The notes under the pieces were generated by a model that saw only the letters and a program-made list of their open reading frames with translations, searched no databases and was not told where the DNA came from. The translations under genes were made by a program, and so were the position numbers. Below are positions 21,898 to 33,737 of a DNA stretch of 64,000 nucleotides, in pieces (position 1 is the first letter of the stretch; each line of letters starts with the position of its first letter). Source of the stretch: Ectobius pallidus (lineage: Eukaryota; Arthropoda; Insecta; Blattodea; Ectobiidae); assembly GCA_964059195.1 (NCBI GenBank), contig CAXKWD010000008.1, positions 49,766,502-49,830,501 on the forward strand, in the 5' to 3' direction.

Positions 21898-22640
21898 AGC
21901 AATAGCAATATAATAGTAATACCATCTTGTATGTTAAAAACATCTTTAAAAAAAACCAAAGTGTATGAAACATACAAAGAACAAAAGTTAAGGAAGAATA
22001 GCTTCAATAATTTTCTACACTGAACCTGAAGTCTAACAGGTGATAAAGTAGAACTTCATAAGAGACCGCAATGCTTCATTAGGTATGTTGTGGCGCCTGG
22101 AATACATTAGTGTCTGTCTAATAGTAAATAAAATTTAATCCTTAATGAGATCTGAAACTTGTTATTTATATTAATAATTATTATAATGATGTGTACACCT
22201 AGATAAATACAAGTGGGATAGAACATAGAAAGATGGCTGAGTGAAAAAAGAATGTAAATTAACGTTAGAGCTATTATCATCGCTGCAGATGTACAGTGGT
22301 TCTATATCAATCCTGTACGGATTTTTCTGAAGAAAATCCTCAAAACGGTGTGTACTAACCTTTGTGAGGACTTCTGAAGATCCAGATGTATAAAGAAATG
22401 TTAGATCGTAATTGAAAAACCGCTGTGCTCACAACTTTGACCATAATATTGCCACCTAAACCCGAAATAATATATGGGGAAAGGAGCAACTGTTGGGTAG
22501 TAGGACATGTCCCTTTAACGGTATAAAGCACGAATGTAATAATAATAGTAATAGTAATAATAATATAATCATAATAATTGTTTCATCCGTCAGCTTGGAT
22601 GCTAGAAATATGATCGGTGAGTTCAAAAAACTAAATATAT
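21898..22640. repeat. Dispersed repeat family A, copy 2 (body)
   Basis: Collinear with 1188-1890 of copy 1. Its 3' remainder (GATGACAAGTTCAAACCT) is displaced to 23609-23642 by a mariner-derived element and a TA-dinucleotide run, and is then cut by the LTR element that begins at 23646. Copy 1 shows the uninterrupted arrangement. Confidence 0.75.
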
Positions 22641-22649
22641 ATACGAGGG

Positions 22650-23556
22650 TGTATCAATAAATAACCGGACTGATTTTATTGTACTTAAATAAACCGTCCT
22701 GGAACGAAACGGCTTCTAGCCGCGGAAAGGTGAATCCTTCGTCTAGCAGTGCTGTGAATCCCAGTTATGCAGAACCGATTCAGTTAGGGGTTACACCCGG
22801 ATATCGCAGGTGGGGTTTACTGTACCCAACATGAGACTGAAATTCCAGCAATGCGCATCGATGTTCAACTCCTTATCACTTTGAAAATGGCGACCACGTG
22901 GCTCCTTTTGCACTTTAGGGAAGAGGTGAAAATCGCAAGGTGCGAGATTCGGAGAATGCAGTGGATGAGGCATGATCTCAATGTCCAATTCTTCGACATC
23001 TTGAGTTGCACGCGCTCGATGAGCCGGCGCATTGACTTGGTGCAAGATCCATCCTGTCCTGGCAAGATCTGGTTCCTAAAGACAAATTCATTATATCTGC
23101 AACCTTCGCAATTGTTGTGCGACGATCTTCTTGCACATTTGCGTCAATTGTGTTGATGTTAACTTTTGTTTTTGCTGTTAAGGGTCTTCCAGGGCGCGGC
23201 GAATCTTGAAGGTCTTCTTAACCCTTTTTGAAACGTTTGTGCCACTCAAAGACTTGTGTTCTGCCTAAAGCATGGTCTTTATATGCTTGCTCCACCATTT
23301 CTAAGGTTTCTGTAGGAGTTTTGTCTAGAATAACACAAAACTTTATCGATGCGCATTGCTGGAATTTCACTTCCATGTTGGGTACAGTAAACACCACCTG
23401 CGATATCCGGGTGTAACTCCTAACTGAATCGTCCTGCATGACTGGGATTCACAGCACTGCTAGACGAAGGATTCATGTTTCCGCGGCTAGCGGTCGTTTC
23501 GTTCCAGGACGGTTTATTTAAGTACAATAAAATCAGTCCGGTTATTTATTGATACA
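22650..23556 (-). mobile_element. Fold-back mariner derivative with about 210-bp arms
   Basis: The arms at 22650-22863 and 23342-23556 are near-perfect reverse complements for about 210 bases, starting TGTATCAATAAATAACCGG. Mariner ends are normally about 30 bp. The left arm even contains the transposase start region (MRLKFQQCAS read on plus), while the right arm holds the same start in the gene's own minus orientation (MEVKFQQCAS). So the 5' end has replaced the 3' end as an inverted copy. TACGAGGG precedes the left end as in mariners; the outermost bases at the right end are not matched. Confidence 0.82.
22860..23391 (-). pseudogene. Internally deleted mariner (DD34D) transposase
   Basis: From about 23391 the minus strand encodes the mariner N-terminus (MEVKFQQCAS, then TPTETLEMVEQAYKD, RTQVFEWHKRFKKG), continues after a stop at about 23218 with RPGRPLTAKT and RRTTIAKVADIMNLS, then jumps to the catalytic C-terminal half: VNAPAHRARATQDVEELDIE, SPNLAPCDFHLFP and RGRHFQSDKELN. 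The first catalytic Asp region is deleted, the NAPAH block has Val where the second Asp normally stands, and the third Asp in PCDFHLFP remains. The last codons run into the inverted left arm near 22863. Inactive. Confidence 0.82.
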
Positions 23557-23569
23557 TTATATTTATTGA

Positions 23570-23573
<4 letters not shown>

Positions 23574-23608
<35 letters not shown>
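23574..23608. repeat. (TA)n microsatellite
   Basis: About 35 bases of alternating TA between the mariner right end and the resumption of repeat family A. Confidence 0.9.
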
Positions 23609-23610
<2 letters not shown>

Positions 23611-24466
23611 AGCCTTGAAGATGACAAGTTCAAACCTAGCCATTATGCCGTGATTTCGGCATATGTACTATAAATTGGGCGTGTCTGTAAAGTATGGATG
23701 TACACTGAAACATATTTTTGTATTTTTAAACACGCCCGTTGTGAAATGGTTATGCGCTCGGTAGTTGAATGTGCTTGGAGCGACTACAGAGCCACCTGTG
23801 GCCAGAAACTAGAAAAGTACGTGGGAAAGGTAAAGTCAGTCTGGAACTTCCATCTGTGTGGGTAACATGTAATCGAAAGTTTTTCTATTTGAGTGGGCGT
23901 ATCTCCATCAATCTTCATGGCAGTCTGGGTGAGCTTATTCCTTTTTGATTTTGAAGATATATTTCAAGTTTAGTTGTTTAAAAGAAAAGAAAACTTTTGC
24001 TCATCCATTTTTCGACTGAAAATTCCGTTCAGAGTAAGTTTTGTTTAAACATGAATATTTCAGCTTTTCGGTTATGTTCTGGTCTTTGAAAATCTACGCC
24101 CCTTTGGTTTTTTTATAGCTAAGTTTTTCATTGTCGGTCTGTCCGTCAGTTTTCTTGTCGAGTAAATTTTGTTTCCACGTCTTACTAGTTTTTGGTTTCT
24201 GGAAAAGGGTTTTATAAAAAATTCAGTTTAATTAATACAGAGATTCTATAATGATATAAATCTGCATATTTAAAAATAAATTCACTCATTGAACAAGTTC
24301 CTTTATGACATAAATTACACATTTAGAATATTCAGGCATTAACGCAAACTTCCATTATGATATAATTGCTATGTCTGAGAGATAATCCAGTTTTCTTTAA
24401 TACTCAATTATATAATATATAATTTTGAATATTTTTACAATTATTTACAAGTAGTAATTGTTAGCA

Positions 24467-26230
24467 ACGGGGAATGGCCGGTGTTAATGTGCTATAGCAC
24501 ACTGATCATTTTGCTAAATAAAATATTATTGATTATTTACACAAAAATTACAGATATTCTGTTAAAAATACTTTTAAAAAATTGAGCTTAGATTTACAAC
24601 CGTTATACAGTATGCGGTATCCCTCTCAGCGTCAGCTTGCGTTGCTAAGCATTATACTGCAGTGTGCTCAGTCCCGAATAGCGCTGCTCTGCTTGATGAC
24701 CGAGGCCTGGAAAGTGCCCTGAGGCGGAGTGTATATTTGCCGCTGTTAGCATGAAAACCCCCTCATTGGAGCTATGAATCTAGTAGAACCTGCATGTCTT
24801 ACAAGAAACTGGTGGTGAGTTGATGACCTCTTGTTTGGCAGTTGGGGTGGATATTTTGAAGGTTGTTTTGCAAGTAGGAACAGTCCTTGGTAACGGATCT
24901 TATTGATGGCGGCTTTTCTTGACGTGCAGTTTTAATAGAGTTCAAATCGATGTAAGCCAGGTTGGTTTCTACAATGTAATCGATTGTTTTAATACGAAAT
25001 TAGTAGTAGGCCCTAATTCAGAGTACCATGGCTTGACATTAAATCTTATGAAAATATGAAATAGCTTAGCTTTAAGAGCTAAATCTATACTTAATAGGAT
25101 AATTTATACTAATAGCCTCATAGATTTGTTTCCTTAATTCAATGTGTATATATAAATATATAATAATACTAATACTGACAATAATAGCAATAACAATAAT
25201 AATAATGCAAATACATAAATACGTACAGAGCTAAAACCCGGGTTCCATTCCCGCTCAGTATAAATTTTCCTCTGTAGATACCCAGTGGAGTTAAATTACC
25301 TAAGGAAAAAAGAAACTGAATACTGAAAAACCACTTATAAATATTGTAATGGATTAATTTTTAGCGACGAGGGAAGTGAATTTAACGCGCACGCCAGCTG
25401 AGCTTCTGACGGAGGGTAAGTTAGTACAATCTTACGTCTGGGGGAAGGGACATACTGACCAGACACCCTGTTAATTCTCAAACTGCGTTCTATAATAGTT
25501 TCTGTGCGAAGTGTGAACTGTAAACAAGACAGAACCTAATAGTGGAACAAGTATATTTCATGCTGCGTGTATGTAGATGTTCAGTTTTATTGCTGTGACT
25601 GTACAGAAAGAATTCAGTAGATAGTTTAATAACTTGTCCATTCTCTAGAAGGAGTAAGGAAGAAAAAATCGAGATAAAACAATTAGGACCGATTTGTTTA
25701 TGAACCAAAAAGCGATAGGCAGAAAAAACTGCGTTTACAACATAACATTTCACAGGAGAGTATATGAAAACAGTTGGATATGTGGTTGTAAATTAGAAAT
25801 GCTCTCTTGTTTTCCTTGTCTTCCAATTCGTGGAGATAAACGGGAGCAACGGACTTAGGACACCTTAGCAAGTTAACAAAACAGCATAAAGGTAACTTTA
25901 AGTACATAGGCTACATATCGTATTACTCTCGGCTGTGTGAAAAAAAACCAGGTAGGCCTTTGTACTTTCAAAAATTATTGATTGTAGGCTATTAAGTTCT
26001 GTGGGGAGTTTGAATTTGCTTTGAGAGGTTACGACGAAACTGAACATTCTGAAAATCCTGGTATCTTCTTAAGACTGATAGATTTCGTTTCTTATTTGGA
26101 TACTACTGTGCGGGAACACATGGAATTGCATGGACTTCATTTTTTGACATAGGTGAATGGCATGTTACGTTTTATTTTTTGCATGTTCATACTGTAGCAC
26201 ACACAACATTTTTTTCACCGGCCGCCACTG
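24467..26230 (+). mobile_element. hAT remnant nested in the 5' LTR
   Basis: The right end reads CCGGCCGCCACTG at 26218-26230, the hAT-type terminus, and is followed by GGAATACA; in the uninterrupted 3' LTR the same octamer is at 32207-32214. The left terminus is damaged (GGGAATGGCCGG at 24466-24477), so the second copy of the duplication cannot be read intact. The interior carries remnants of the same transposase type as 6019-7975. The nesting order is clear: the LTR element came first and the hAT later. Confidence 0.75.
25720..26148 (+). pseudogene. hAT transposase remnant (TTF finger and DUF4371 start)
   Basis: A degenerate zinc-finger region with NSWICGCKLEMLSCFPCL-like sequence lies at about 25760-25830. 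After frame breaks comes FCGEFEFALRGYDETEHSE, then NPGIFLRLIDFVSYLDTTVR to about 26130. The second block aligns by eye with KFCGEFELTLRGHNE at 7725-7780. Several stops and frameshifts are present, and the catalytic part is missing. Confidence 0.7.
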
Positions 26231-28339
26231 GGAATACATTAAGAATAACTTGTCTGGTGAAATAGTACCGTTAATATATACATATTAAGGATAATTTCCC
26301 TCGATTGTAGTTCTAGCAGTGTTACACGTACTTTCCGTAAGGCTACTTTGTTTAGTATGTCACGCAGCATATTTCTGTCCATTGGACTTTGTTATGCTGG
26401 TCGAGTCAGTGAACTTCGCTAGCTGGAATGTTCTCTGTGACCTACTTTCTGTTACGGCATTTGTTAGTAAGGCGTGGAATTAATCAAACTTAGTGTATTT
26501 CAAGATCTGTACCACGTTCAAAGGAATTAACTTCTAGTACTTGTAAAATAAAAGGTGAATAAGTAAATAAAAAAAAAAGAAACAAGGGAATTCTGGATCC
26601 GTATAGTGTCAGTTTTAAACAGAAAAAACGGTACTGAGGTATCTAACAAAAATTATAACATTCAATGTCTATTTTGAATATAGTGTCAACCCTGTATATA
26701 GAATAATGAGTTGGCTGTTTTAATTAATTTGTATGATTCAGGGTTTACTGGATTTAGATAAAACCTTGTTGCGAAAGCGCCTCAGAAAATTAACTTAAAA
26801 GAAAAACTAGGGACTTGGCGGGGTATTTCCCAAAAAGGTCGTCATTGATGAAAAATTGTTGGTCAAAATAATAATGTGTTGAATCACGTCAATTGGAAAC
26901 AAGACAAAATTTTACCCAGTTTTGTGAAATAGAAAAAGAAAAGTAGTCTTTCTGAAGAATAATCATTTGCCGTGAATCGCAGTGCCATAATTCCCTGTAA
27001 GAATTTCTAAACTGCTATGTAAATAGTTTTAAAATAATTTAGGATTCTGGAATTGGTGTTTGAATTATTTTTGGGGAAATTTCTTCAGATACTGTAATTA
27101 GAAAGAATTTGCATACAAGATATATTGAAATGTTTGTGTTGTAAAAAGGAAAAGGGATACATTATTTGTTAACTTATTGCTATTTATCATTGTTGGAATA
27201 TAAAGATGTTTTGAAAAGAATTTTCCTTACCTTGAGCTAAGGTCTTATCCATCCAGCCATTTTTACAGAACATGAAAATAAAATACTTTATTGGGCAGTC
27301 TGGGCATCAGCGACTGAATAAAACTTGTGGCGGATTTACTAAATTTGGAAATTGGTCAAAAATCACGATCTACATTTTCAAAAAGGCACTATTAGCTTCC
27401 TGGTGCGAAAATACACTACAATTTCTTTTATCGCAGAGCGTAGTTGTTTTTTTGACGTCCAATTTTTTCCAAATTTTCCGCTCTGCTGTTCAGTAATAAA
27501 AAAAACCCTGCGGAGAGACTTAATTTTTCAAATACAAAATTTTTTTCTTCTTTTTTAATCTTGATTATACATTACCGTAATTCTTGACCTAGATCTTCAA
27601 ATTTGTCATTGGCATGTATAGTAGTTCAGTTTTTCTTGTTTTATATTAAATGTTAGAGTGGGAGTGACATACAATTTTGTTACCGGCATGTTGAGTAGTG
27701 CAGATTTTCAAATTCTGCTCTAGCCTTGATTTTTCAAATTCGCGACGGCATTAATTTTTCAAATTGGGATAGCATTGATTTCATGGTTAGACTTCAACGC
27801 TAACTTACATTTCATATATTTAAACTTCACTTTTCGAGTACGTTGGGAATTTTGGACATATCTTTTGAAATGTTTCATCGGACTTGGGTTAAATTTTGCA
27901 ATTTAGGATCGACTGGCTATGCGAATTGAAACGTAAATTCACTGATATTTTAGTTCTATACTAACAGAGATTTAGTATTTTTGTTTTGCTTTTGAAACTT
28001 AATTTCACTGATGTTATATTTCTACTTTGACAGCATTTTTGAATATATTACTAAAATGTTGAAACTTACTTTCACGGATATTATATTTTGAAATCTAATA
28101 TTGATTTTGAATTCTTAATTTAAACATTTGGAAACTTGATTTCACGGACTTATATTTCTACTTAAATTTAAATTTAAGTTAAAACTGCAAACTTATTTGA
28201 ACTGATAGTATATTTGGGAAAACTTACCCTTATTTTGGGTTTATGACTTGAATTTCTGAAGATTTAAATTATCTGATATTATACTTCGGTCTTAATAGTG
28301 ATTTATTATTCCATTCTTTGGATTTTCGCTGCAGTCATC

Positions 28340-29192
28340 ATGAGTAACAGAACTTTCGTACCACTGGAGTTTCTTCTGAAAGCAGATCTTCTGTATGAAT
28401 TATCAGTTCGTGGGATCGTAGTGGATCCAGACGATTCAGTTCCAAATTTATCAAAGTTATTGAAAGATAATTTGTCTATTCCTATTGATATTAAGAACTT
28501 ACAACATATTAAGCCGCAGACTGAGGTTCCAGCCCTTATTGCTAAGACGGAAGAAATTTTCGAGCAATGTAGGGAACTAGGTGAGGAGGGTGAGCTATCT
28601 CAGAATCTGGTGCGACGTTTGCAGGCAAAATTGGACCATTCTTCTAATAGAATACAGGATTTATTACAAACAGATCTGACTTCTGACTGTAGTAGATTGC
28701 TTTGGCTACTGGACCAGGAGATTTCTTTGGAGAAAGACAAACTTAGATTTCAGTTAGCTGGAGATGTAGTGAGAGGTTTTGGAATTTCACCAAAAACTTT
28801 TTTCGCGAATGATTCTCTCAGTATTAAAGAACTTCAGCATTCACCTATGCCCTTGGTTCACAGGCTGGGTTTTGAAAGGTGGAATGTCTGCTAAATTACC
28901 CCATCCCCTCTGTAAGTTAATAAACCAGTTAGAGAGTTTCAATGACAACTCCTTGGATGAGGTGGTTAGGTTCCTAATATTTTTGACTGAGCTTAGGGCC
29001 CAGGTAGAAATTTTTGGATTTCAGGACAAACAGATTCTGGCTTTGTTTTGTGAACGTTTTTTAGGGCCTTATAGGATCTTATCTTTTCTCACTCCCGTCA
29101 CCGTTCTATTACAGAATTGTTCAGATGGTAAAAGACGGCGATTTCATGTTTCCCATTTAAAACCCGGTTTAGCTGATCCCCTAGGGGAGTAA
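28340..29192 (+). pseudogene. gag fragment joined to integrase C-terminus (GPY/F region)
   Basis: The ATG at 28340 opens a frame with LLKADLLYELSVRGIVVDPD and a helical gag-like N-terminus. The first frame stops at 28894; the gag sense continues in the next register with LINQLESFNDNSLDEVVRFL to about 29055. Within a few codons it changes to RFLGPYRI followed by RRRFHVSHLKPG, the GPY/F-type end of a Ty3/Gypsy integrase, with a stop at 29192. Everything that belongs between them, meaning the end of gag, protease, RT, RNase H and the integrase core, is absent. One frameshift near 28880 breaks gag. Confidence 0.75.
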
Positions 29193-31290
29193 ATTTTGGG
29201 TCTAGTATGCATACCGCACGCTCTATTAAATTTGAATGATAGTTAGATTTTTTATATACTTAAATTCTCTATATTTGAATCTGGGTAAAGGGATATCGCA
29301 CTTTGAAGGATTATCTATCCAGAATTTTGTTTTGGGATTTGGCAAAGGGGTTTGGTTTAACCATGAAATTGGTAAGGTTGATTCCTAATATTTTGGGTTT
29401 TTGTGGGTTTATTTTGTGCTCCCACTTACTTCTTGCTGGGAGGGAGGACCTATCCACGAATACGTTTTGAAGTCTTTCCGTTAATTCTTGTAAGAAGGTT
29501 CCATTTTCAGATATTCAGATATTTTCAGATATTTCCGGAAGCCACTGAGCTGGACGTTTCGATTTTGTTTCGTTGTCGGGTAGAGTTCATGAGAATTCCC
29601 TAGGCCTATAATTTTAGTTTCTTTATCTTTGGGACCCCGATATAAATTGACTCACATTCTCTCATCTTTCTATTATTCTGTCCCTTGTTTATTTTTGGGC
29701 TTTGACAATTGATCTGGGTAAAATATATAAAGGAAAATTACCAGAAACCAGAAAGAAAACTAGGTCAGTAATAAAGGAAAGAAAATTTTGGAAGGAAAGG
29801 TTCCAGAATAAAGTAACAAGGCAGTTCCAGACTCATTTTTTTTATTTTAGCCAAAAGGCAGAAAAGAAATAACTTCAATGATGTTTTTGAAACTTGTTGT
29901 GTTGGGCGTGTACTGTGTGTTTGTTTTATTTTTCAGTTGTTTCTGTGTGCGAGTAAATGTCTGGTGCTCTGAGGGTCCAGGAGAGGCTGGACAAGTGCAG
30001 TCTTGGTCCGGTTTGCTTGTTTCTGTGCTCTCCTCTTGGCTGCCGTAGTTGGGACCTGTCTTGTGCCATGCCCATCGTTTTGGTTCCAGTTCCGGAGACG
30101 TCTGGAGTTCCTGGTTCCTGTCATGAGAGAAAACAAACACCTATAAGATTACACTTTGGCTGATGAATATATATATGAGCCTACAAAGACATTTAAAGCT
30201 GCACACTGGTGCCGGGAGATGTCTGCAAGGAAATGTTTGGTTGGGAACGCAATGGAGATCCTGTCTGGGGCCGCATGAAAAAAGCTTCAGTTATGGGCAT
30301 GCCAGGTGAAAGCATATGGAAGCAATACGATTTGGGGCTTTGGAAACCTTACTACTCTGCTCCTTTTCGTGCATTGATTCTAGGCAACTTGTATGCAATG
30401 CATTAAACTCCTCCATAGAAAAGCTGGAAATTTTGGTTTGCTGCTCTGCAAACCAGGGATATAGCCATGCATGATCAAGAAAATCTATGGCAGGAAAAGG
30501 AAGATTCATCATGCATTTAGGGTGAAAAATTTAACTTACTGGCGGCACTAACTGCAGATGGTGCTGTCCATTATTTCCTTTTCACCTTTTTTCCTTGATC
30601 CTGTGGATATGGTCTTTCTATTTTTCCATTTTGCATTCTCCTCTCTGACCTTTTCCTGGGCAAATTGCCATCCTTCCCGGCTTTGTTAATAGCCGTTTAT
30701 CCGAGTATCTGGATTGGATTTATCCTGGACCTGGACTAAAGTCCGTCTGGTGATTTCCTCTTATGGAAACTGGTTGCTGGTGGTCTACTCATGCCTGGCC
30801 ACCTGGCTTGCATCTTTATACTACAGATTACCTAGTCTGTTTTCTCTTCGGGATTGTTTCCTGCGACTCACTCTGCTTCTGCGACGAATTGGATGGTCAC
30901 GTTGGTTGCGGGCGTGGGAGGAGTTCCTAGATTGTCCATCTCCGTGAAAGGCCAAGAGGGTGTGATGCAGCTAGTATGTGTAGTGTTTTCATGTTTGAAG
31001 TCTTCAGTGGGTGTAGACTAGTGCTTTTGGTGTTTTTCTCTCTGATCAGTTTAGTGTTTGGTGCTTTTCTCCCACCCGGGGGGGGGGGGGTTTAAGCAGA
31101 AGAGTCGAAGAAAGCTAGAACTCCAGAAATATGAGCGAACGAAGTGTTGAAAAACTTGGTGGGCATTGGTCAAGACAGGCATCTTCGTATCAGCGGTTTG
31201 CTCTAGAGGAGGGTAAAATTGCTCCACCGTTTCCCTAAGTAAAGTCTGATGCCAATTTAATGTAAATAAAATATTCGACTTTATTTATGG
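29193..31290 (+). other. Internal 3' region of the Ty3-like element
   Basis: No recognisable coding sequence between the integrase end and the polypurine tract. It holds a poly-G run near 31079-31091 and several short uninformative open frames (for example 30714-30947, which shows no family signature). It could hold an untranslated region or a lost accessory frame. Confidence 0.4.
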
Positions 31291-31307
31291 AAAGGCGGGG
31301 GAGTATA

Positions 31308-32431
31308 TGCCGTGATTTCGGCATATGTACTATAAATTGGGCGTGTCTGTAAAGTATGGATGTACACTGAAACATATTTTTGTATTTTTAAACTCGCCCG
31401 TTGTGAAATGGTTATGCGCTCGGTAGTTGAATGTGCTTGGAGCGACTACAGAGCCACCTATGGCCAGAAACTAGAAAAGTACGTGGGAAAGGTAAAGTCA
31501 GTCTGGAACTTCCATCTGTGTGGGTAACATGTAATCGAAAGTTTTTCTATTTGAGTGGGCGTATCTCCATCAATCTTCATGGCAGTCTGGGTGAGCTTAT
31601 TCCTTTTTGATTTTGAAGACATATTTCAAGTTTAGTTGTTTAGAAGAAAAGAAAACTTTTGCTCATCCATTTTTCGACTCAAAATTCCGTTCAGAGTAGT
31701 TTTGTTTAAACATGAATATTTCAGCTTTTCGGTTATGTTCTGGTCTTTGAAAATCTACGCGCCTTTGGTTTTTTTATAGCTAAGTTTTTCATTGTCGGTC
31801 TGTCCGTCAGTTTTCTTGTCGAGTAAATTTTCTTTCCACGTCTTACTAGTTTTTGGTTTCTGGAAAAGGGTTTTATAAAAATTCAGTTTCATTAATACAG
31901 AGATTCTATAATGATATAAATCTGCATATTTAAAAATAAATTCACTCATTGAACAAGTTCCTTTATGACATAAATTGCAACATTTAGAATATTCAGGCAT
32001 TAACGCAAACTTCCATTATGATATAATTGCTATGTCTGAGAGATAATCCAGTTTTCTTTAATACTCAAATTCTATTATATAATTTTGAATATTTTTCATA
32101 ATTAGTTACAAGTAGTAATTGTTAGCAACGAGGATTTTTTTCTAACAGAAGTGAATACTAATACTGCCATTTGTTATGAGTTTGATAGAGATTCAGGTGA
32201 TTTTTTGGAATACATTAAGAATAACTTGTCTGGTGAAATAGTACCGTTAATATATACATATTAAGGATAATTTCCCTCGATTGTAGTTCTAGCAGTGTTA
32301 CACGTACTTTCCGTAAGGCTACTTTGTTTAGTATGTCACGCAGCATATTTCTGTCCATTGGACTTTGTTATGCTGGTCGCGTCAGTGAACTTCGCTAGCT
32401 GGAATGTTCTCTGTGCCCTACTTTCTGTTAC
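31308..32431 (+). repeat. 3' LTR of the Ty3-like element
   Basis: A 1.12-kb copy without the hAT insertion. The last four bases expected from the 5' copy (GGCA) are replaced by a (TTGAT)n repeat at 32432, so the right flank and target duplication are lost. Confidence 0.8.
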
Positions 32432-33376
32432 TTGATTTGATTTGATTTGATTTGATTTATTAAGTCCATCGGAACATATGCATGTTATGGGACACGTCAA
32501 TATAATAACAAATACAAATATAGTCTTACAGTTGAAGAAATATGTACAATATGAAAATTTCTTTACAGAGTATAAAATATAGATATTAGCAAATTATTGA
32601 CTTATATTAATTTATAGCCTAAGTACCAGTTTTATAATTCAGATAAGTAAAATTATAAAAAATAAAAATACAAATACAAATACAAAGGTGCTGAGTTATC
32701 CTGTTGTTTAATTATTTATATCAATAGGTTATAAATACTGAATGACTCTTCTAGTAATAAAAATTAATTATTAGGAATGGGATAAATACCTGTTAATGTA
32801 GTATTCAAATAGTAACTCATAATTACATGACAATGTAACATAATGAAGGTAAATAAATAAGTATAAAATTTAGAACAGGAAAAGTAGATGAAGGTTCCGC
32901 CAGCCTTAGCGAGCTCACTCCACCTACAAAACCCTAGCAACAGGGAACCAGAGTCAACCAAGCCGCTCTCCGAAAGATTGAGCCAGTCCTAACTCTTGCA
33001 TGACCCTATTACCAGAATAATTCAACACCTGTCCTAGTTCTACAGTACATGGAGATTTTAATGATTAAGTCATTTTTCCATAAGTCATCACTACATGAGG
33101 CCATTTGGTCCATATCATGTTTCACACTGTCACTATATGAACTCGTGGGTTTATCCGGCCGCAAATCCTCTAGCAGGCTATCTGAAATCAAGATAAATTA
33201 AAAATTTTGAAAAATAAAACTGCTTATGAATGATTGTGGTCAAAGAATTCATCCATTGAATAAAAACAGTGGCTGTGAAGAAATTCACATACCTTTCTTT
33301 TAAATTTACATAGTGCAGGTATTTCTTTAATGGATTGGGGTAAACCATTGTATAATTTGGCTTTTCAACGGCACAT
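32432..33376 (-). mobile_element. 5'-truncated LINE tail ending in (TTGAT)n
   Basis: Read on the minus strand, a frame from 33376 contains NPLKKYLHYVNLKERYVNFF and then WMNSLTT, which resembles the last residues of a LINE reverse transcriptase protein. About 750 bases of AT-rich 3' region follow, ending in four to five tandem copies of ATCAA (the TTGAT repeat at 32432-32459). Such short tandem tails are typical of several LINE clades. The clade cannot be named. It abuts the 3' LTR on one side and another LINE on the other. Confidence 0.45.
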
Positions 33377-33389
33377 TTTTTCTCCTCTT

Positions 33390-33734
33390 CAGCAGCCACA
33401 GTCTAAGAAGAGAAGAAAACAAGATCAAGTTGATACAGTAAACCAGACCTCAAAGCAAGTGGTTCAAAATAAACCTTTCTGGCTTCCACACTGGAAACCA
33501 GACACCCATCCCATTACTCCTATCACCCGCACTAACCAGGAGCGACCTGCTTCTTTGGCTTTGTCCAATTCTTCCAGTCAACCATCCCAAGATTTCATTA
33601 CGATCAACAAAGAACATTTTATGGCAGCTTTTAATGATCTCCAACAAAGCATCCTGTCCCTTTCTACCCCTGATAAATCAACCCTAGAAGCATTACTCCA
33701 TACTATGAAAGCATCCTTCTCCATATCTATGTAA
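33390..33734 (+). pseudogene. LINE ORF1 C-terminal fragment
   Basis: The end of the nucleic-acid-binding ORF1 product: PFWLPHWKPDTHPITPITRT and ITINKEHFMAAFNDLQQSIL. It aligns with FWLSHWHTHQPAG and MINKDHFMSAFKDLQHIIT of the inverted copy at 41062-41300. The zinc knuckles and N-terminus are missing because the copy is 5'-truncated. ORF2 starts only a few bases after the stop. Confidence 0.75.
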
Positions 33735-33737
33735 ACT

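Larger units (their letters stand above)
23646..26459 (+). repeat. 5' LTR of the Ty3-like element, split by a hAT
   Basis: 23646-24466 matches 31308-32130, and 26231-26455 matches 32207-32431, with few differences. The intervening 24467-26230 is a hAT remnant. About 75 bases present in the 3' LTR (32132-32206) are missing at the left junction, so a deletion accompanied or followed the hAT insertion. Confidence 0.8.
23646..32431 (+). mobile_element. Ty3/Gypsy-like LTR retrotransposon, deletion derivative
   Basis: Two LTR copies bound the element: 23646-26459 (holding a hAT insertion) and 31308-32431. They start TGCCGTGATTTCGGCATATG, and the 5' copy ends TTACGGCA, so the termini are short inverse complements. 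A polypurine tract (AAAGGCGGGGGAG, 31291-31303) immediately precedes the 3' LTR. The interior retains only part of gag and the last part of integrase (28340-29192). Protease, RT, RNase H and most of integrase are missing, so it depends on relatives for movement. It sits inside repeat family A copy 2. Confidence 0.82.

Noticed and set aside
25200..25290. B-box-like CCCGGGTTCCATTCCCGC taken as a third SINE head
   Set aside because: No A box at the right distance and no SINE body behind it.
30714..30947. 77-codon frame rich in Trp and Leu inside the Ty3-like element
   Set aside because: No domain resemblance and no position consistent with env or pol; probably chance in a GC-richer stretch.
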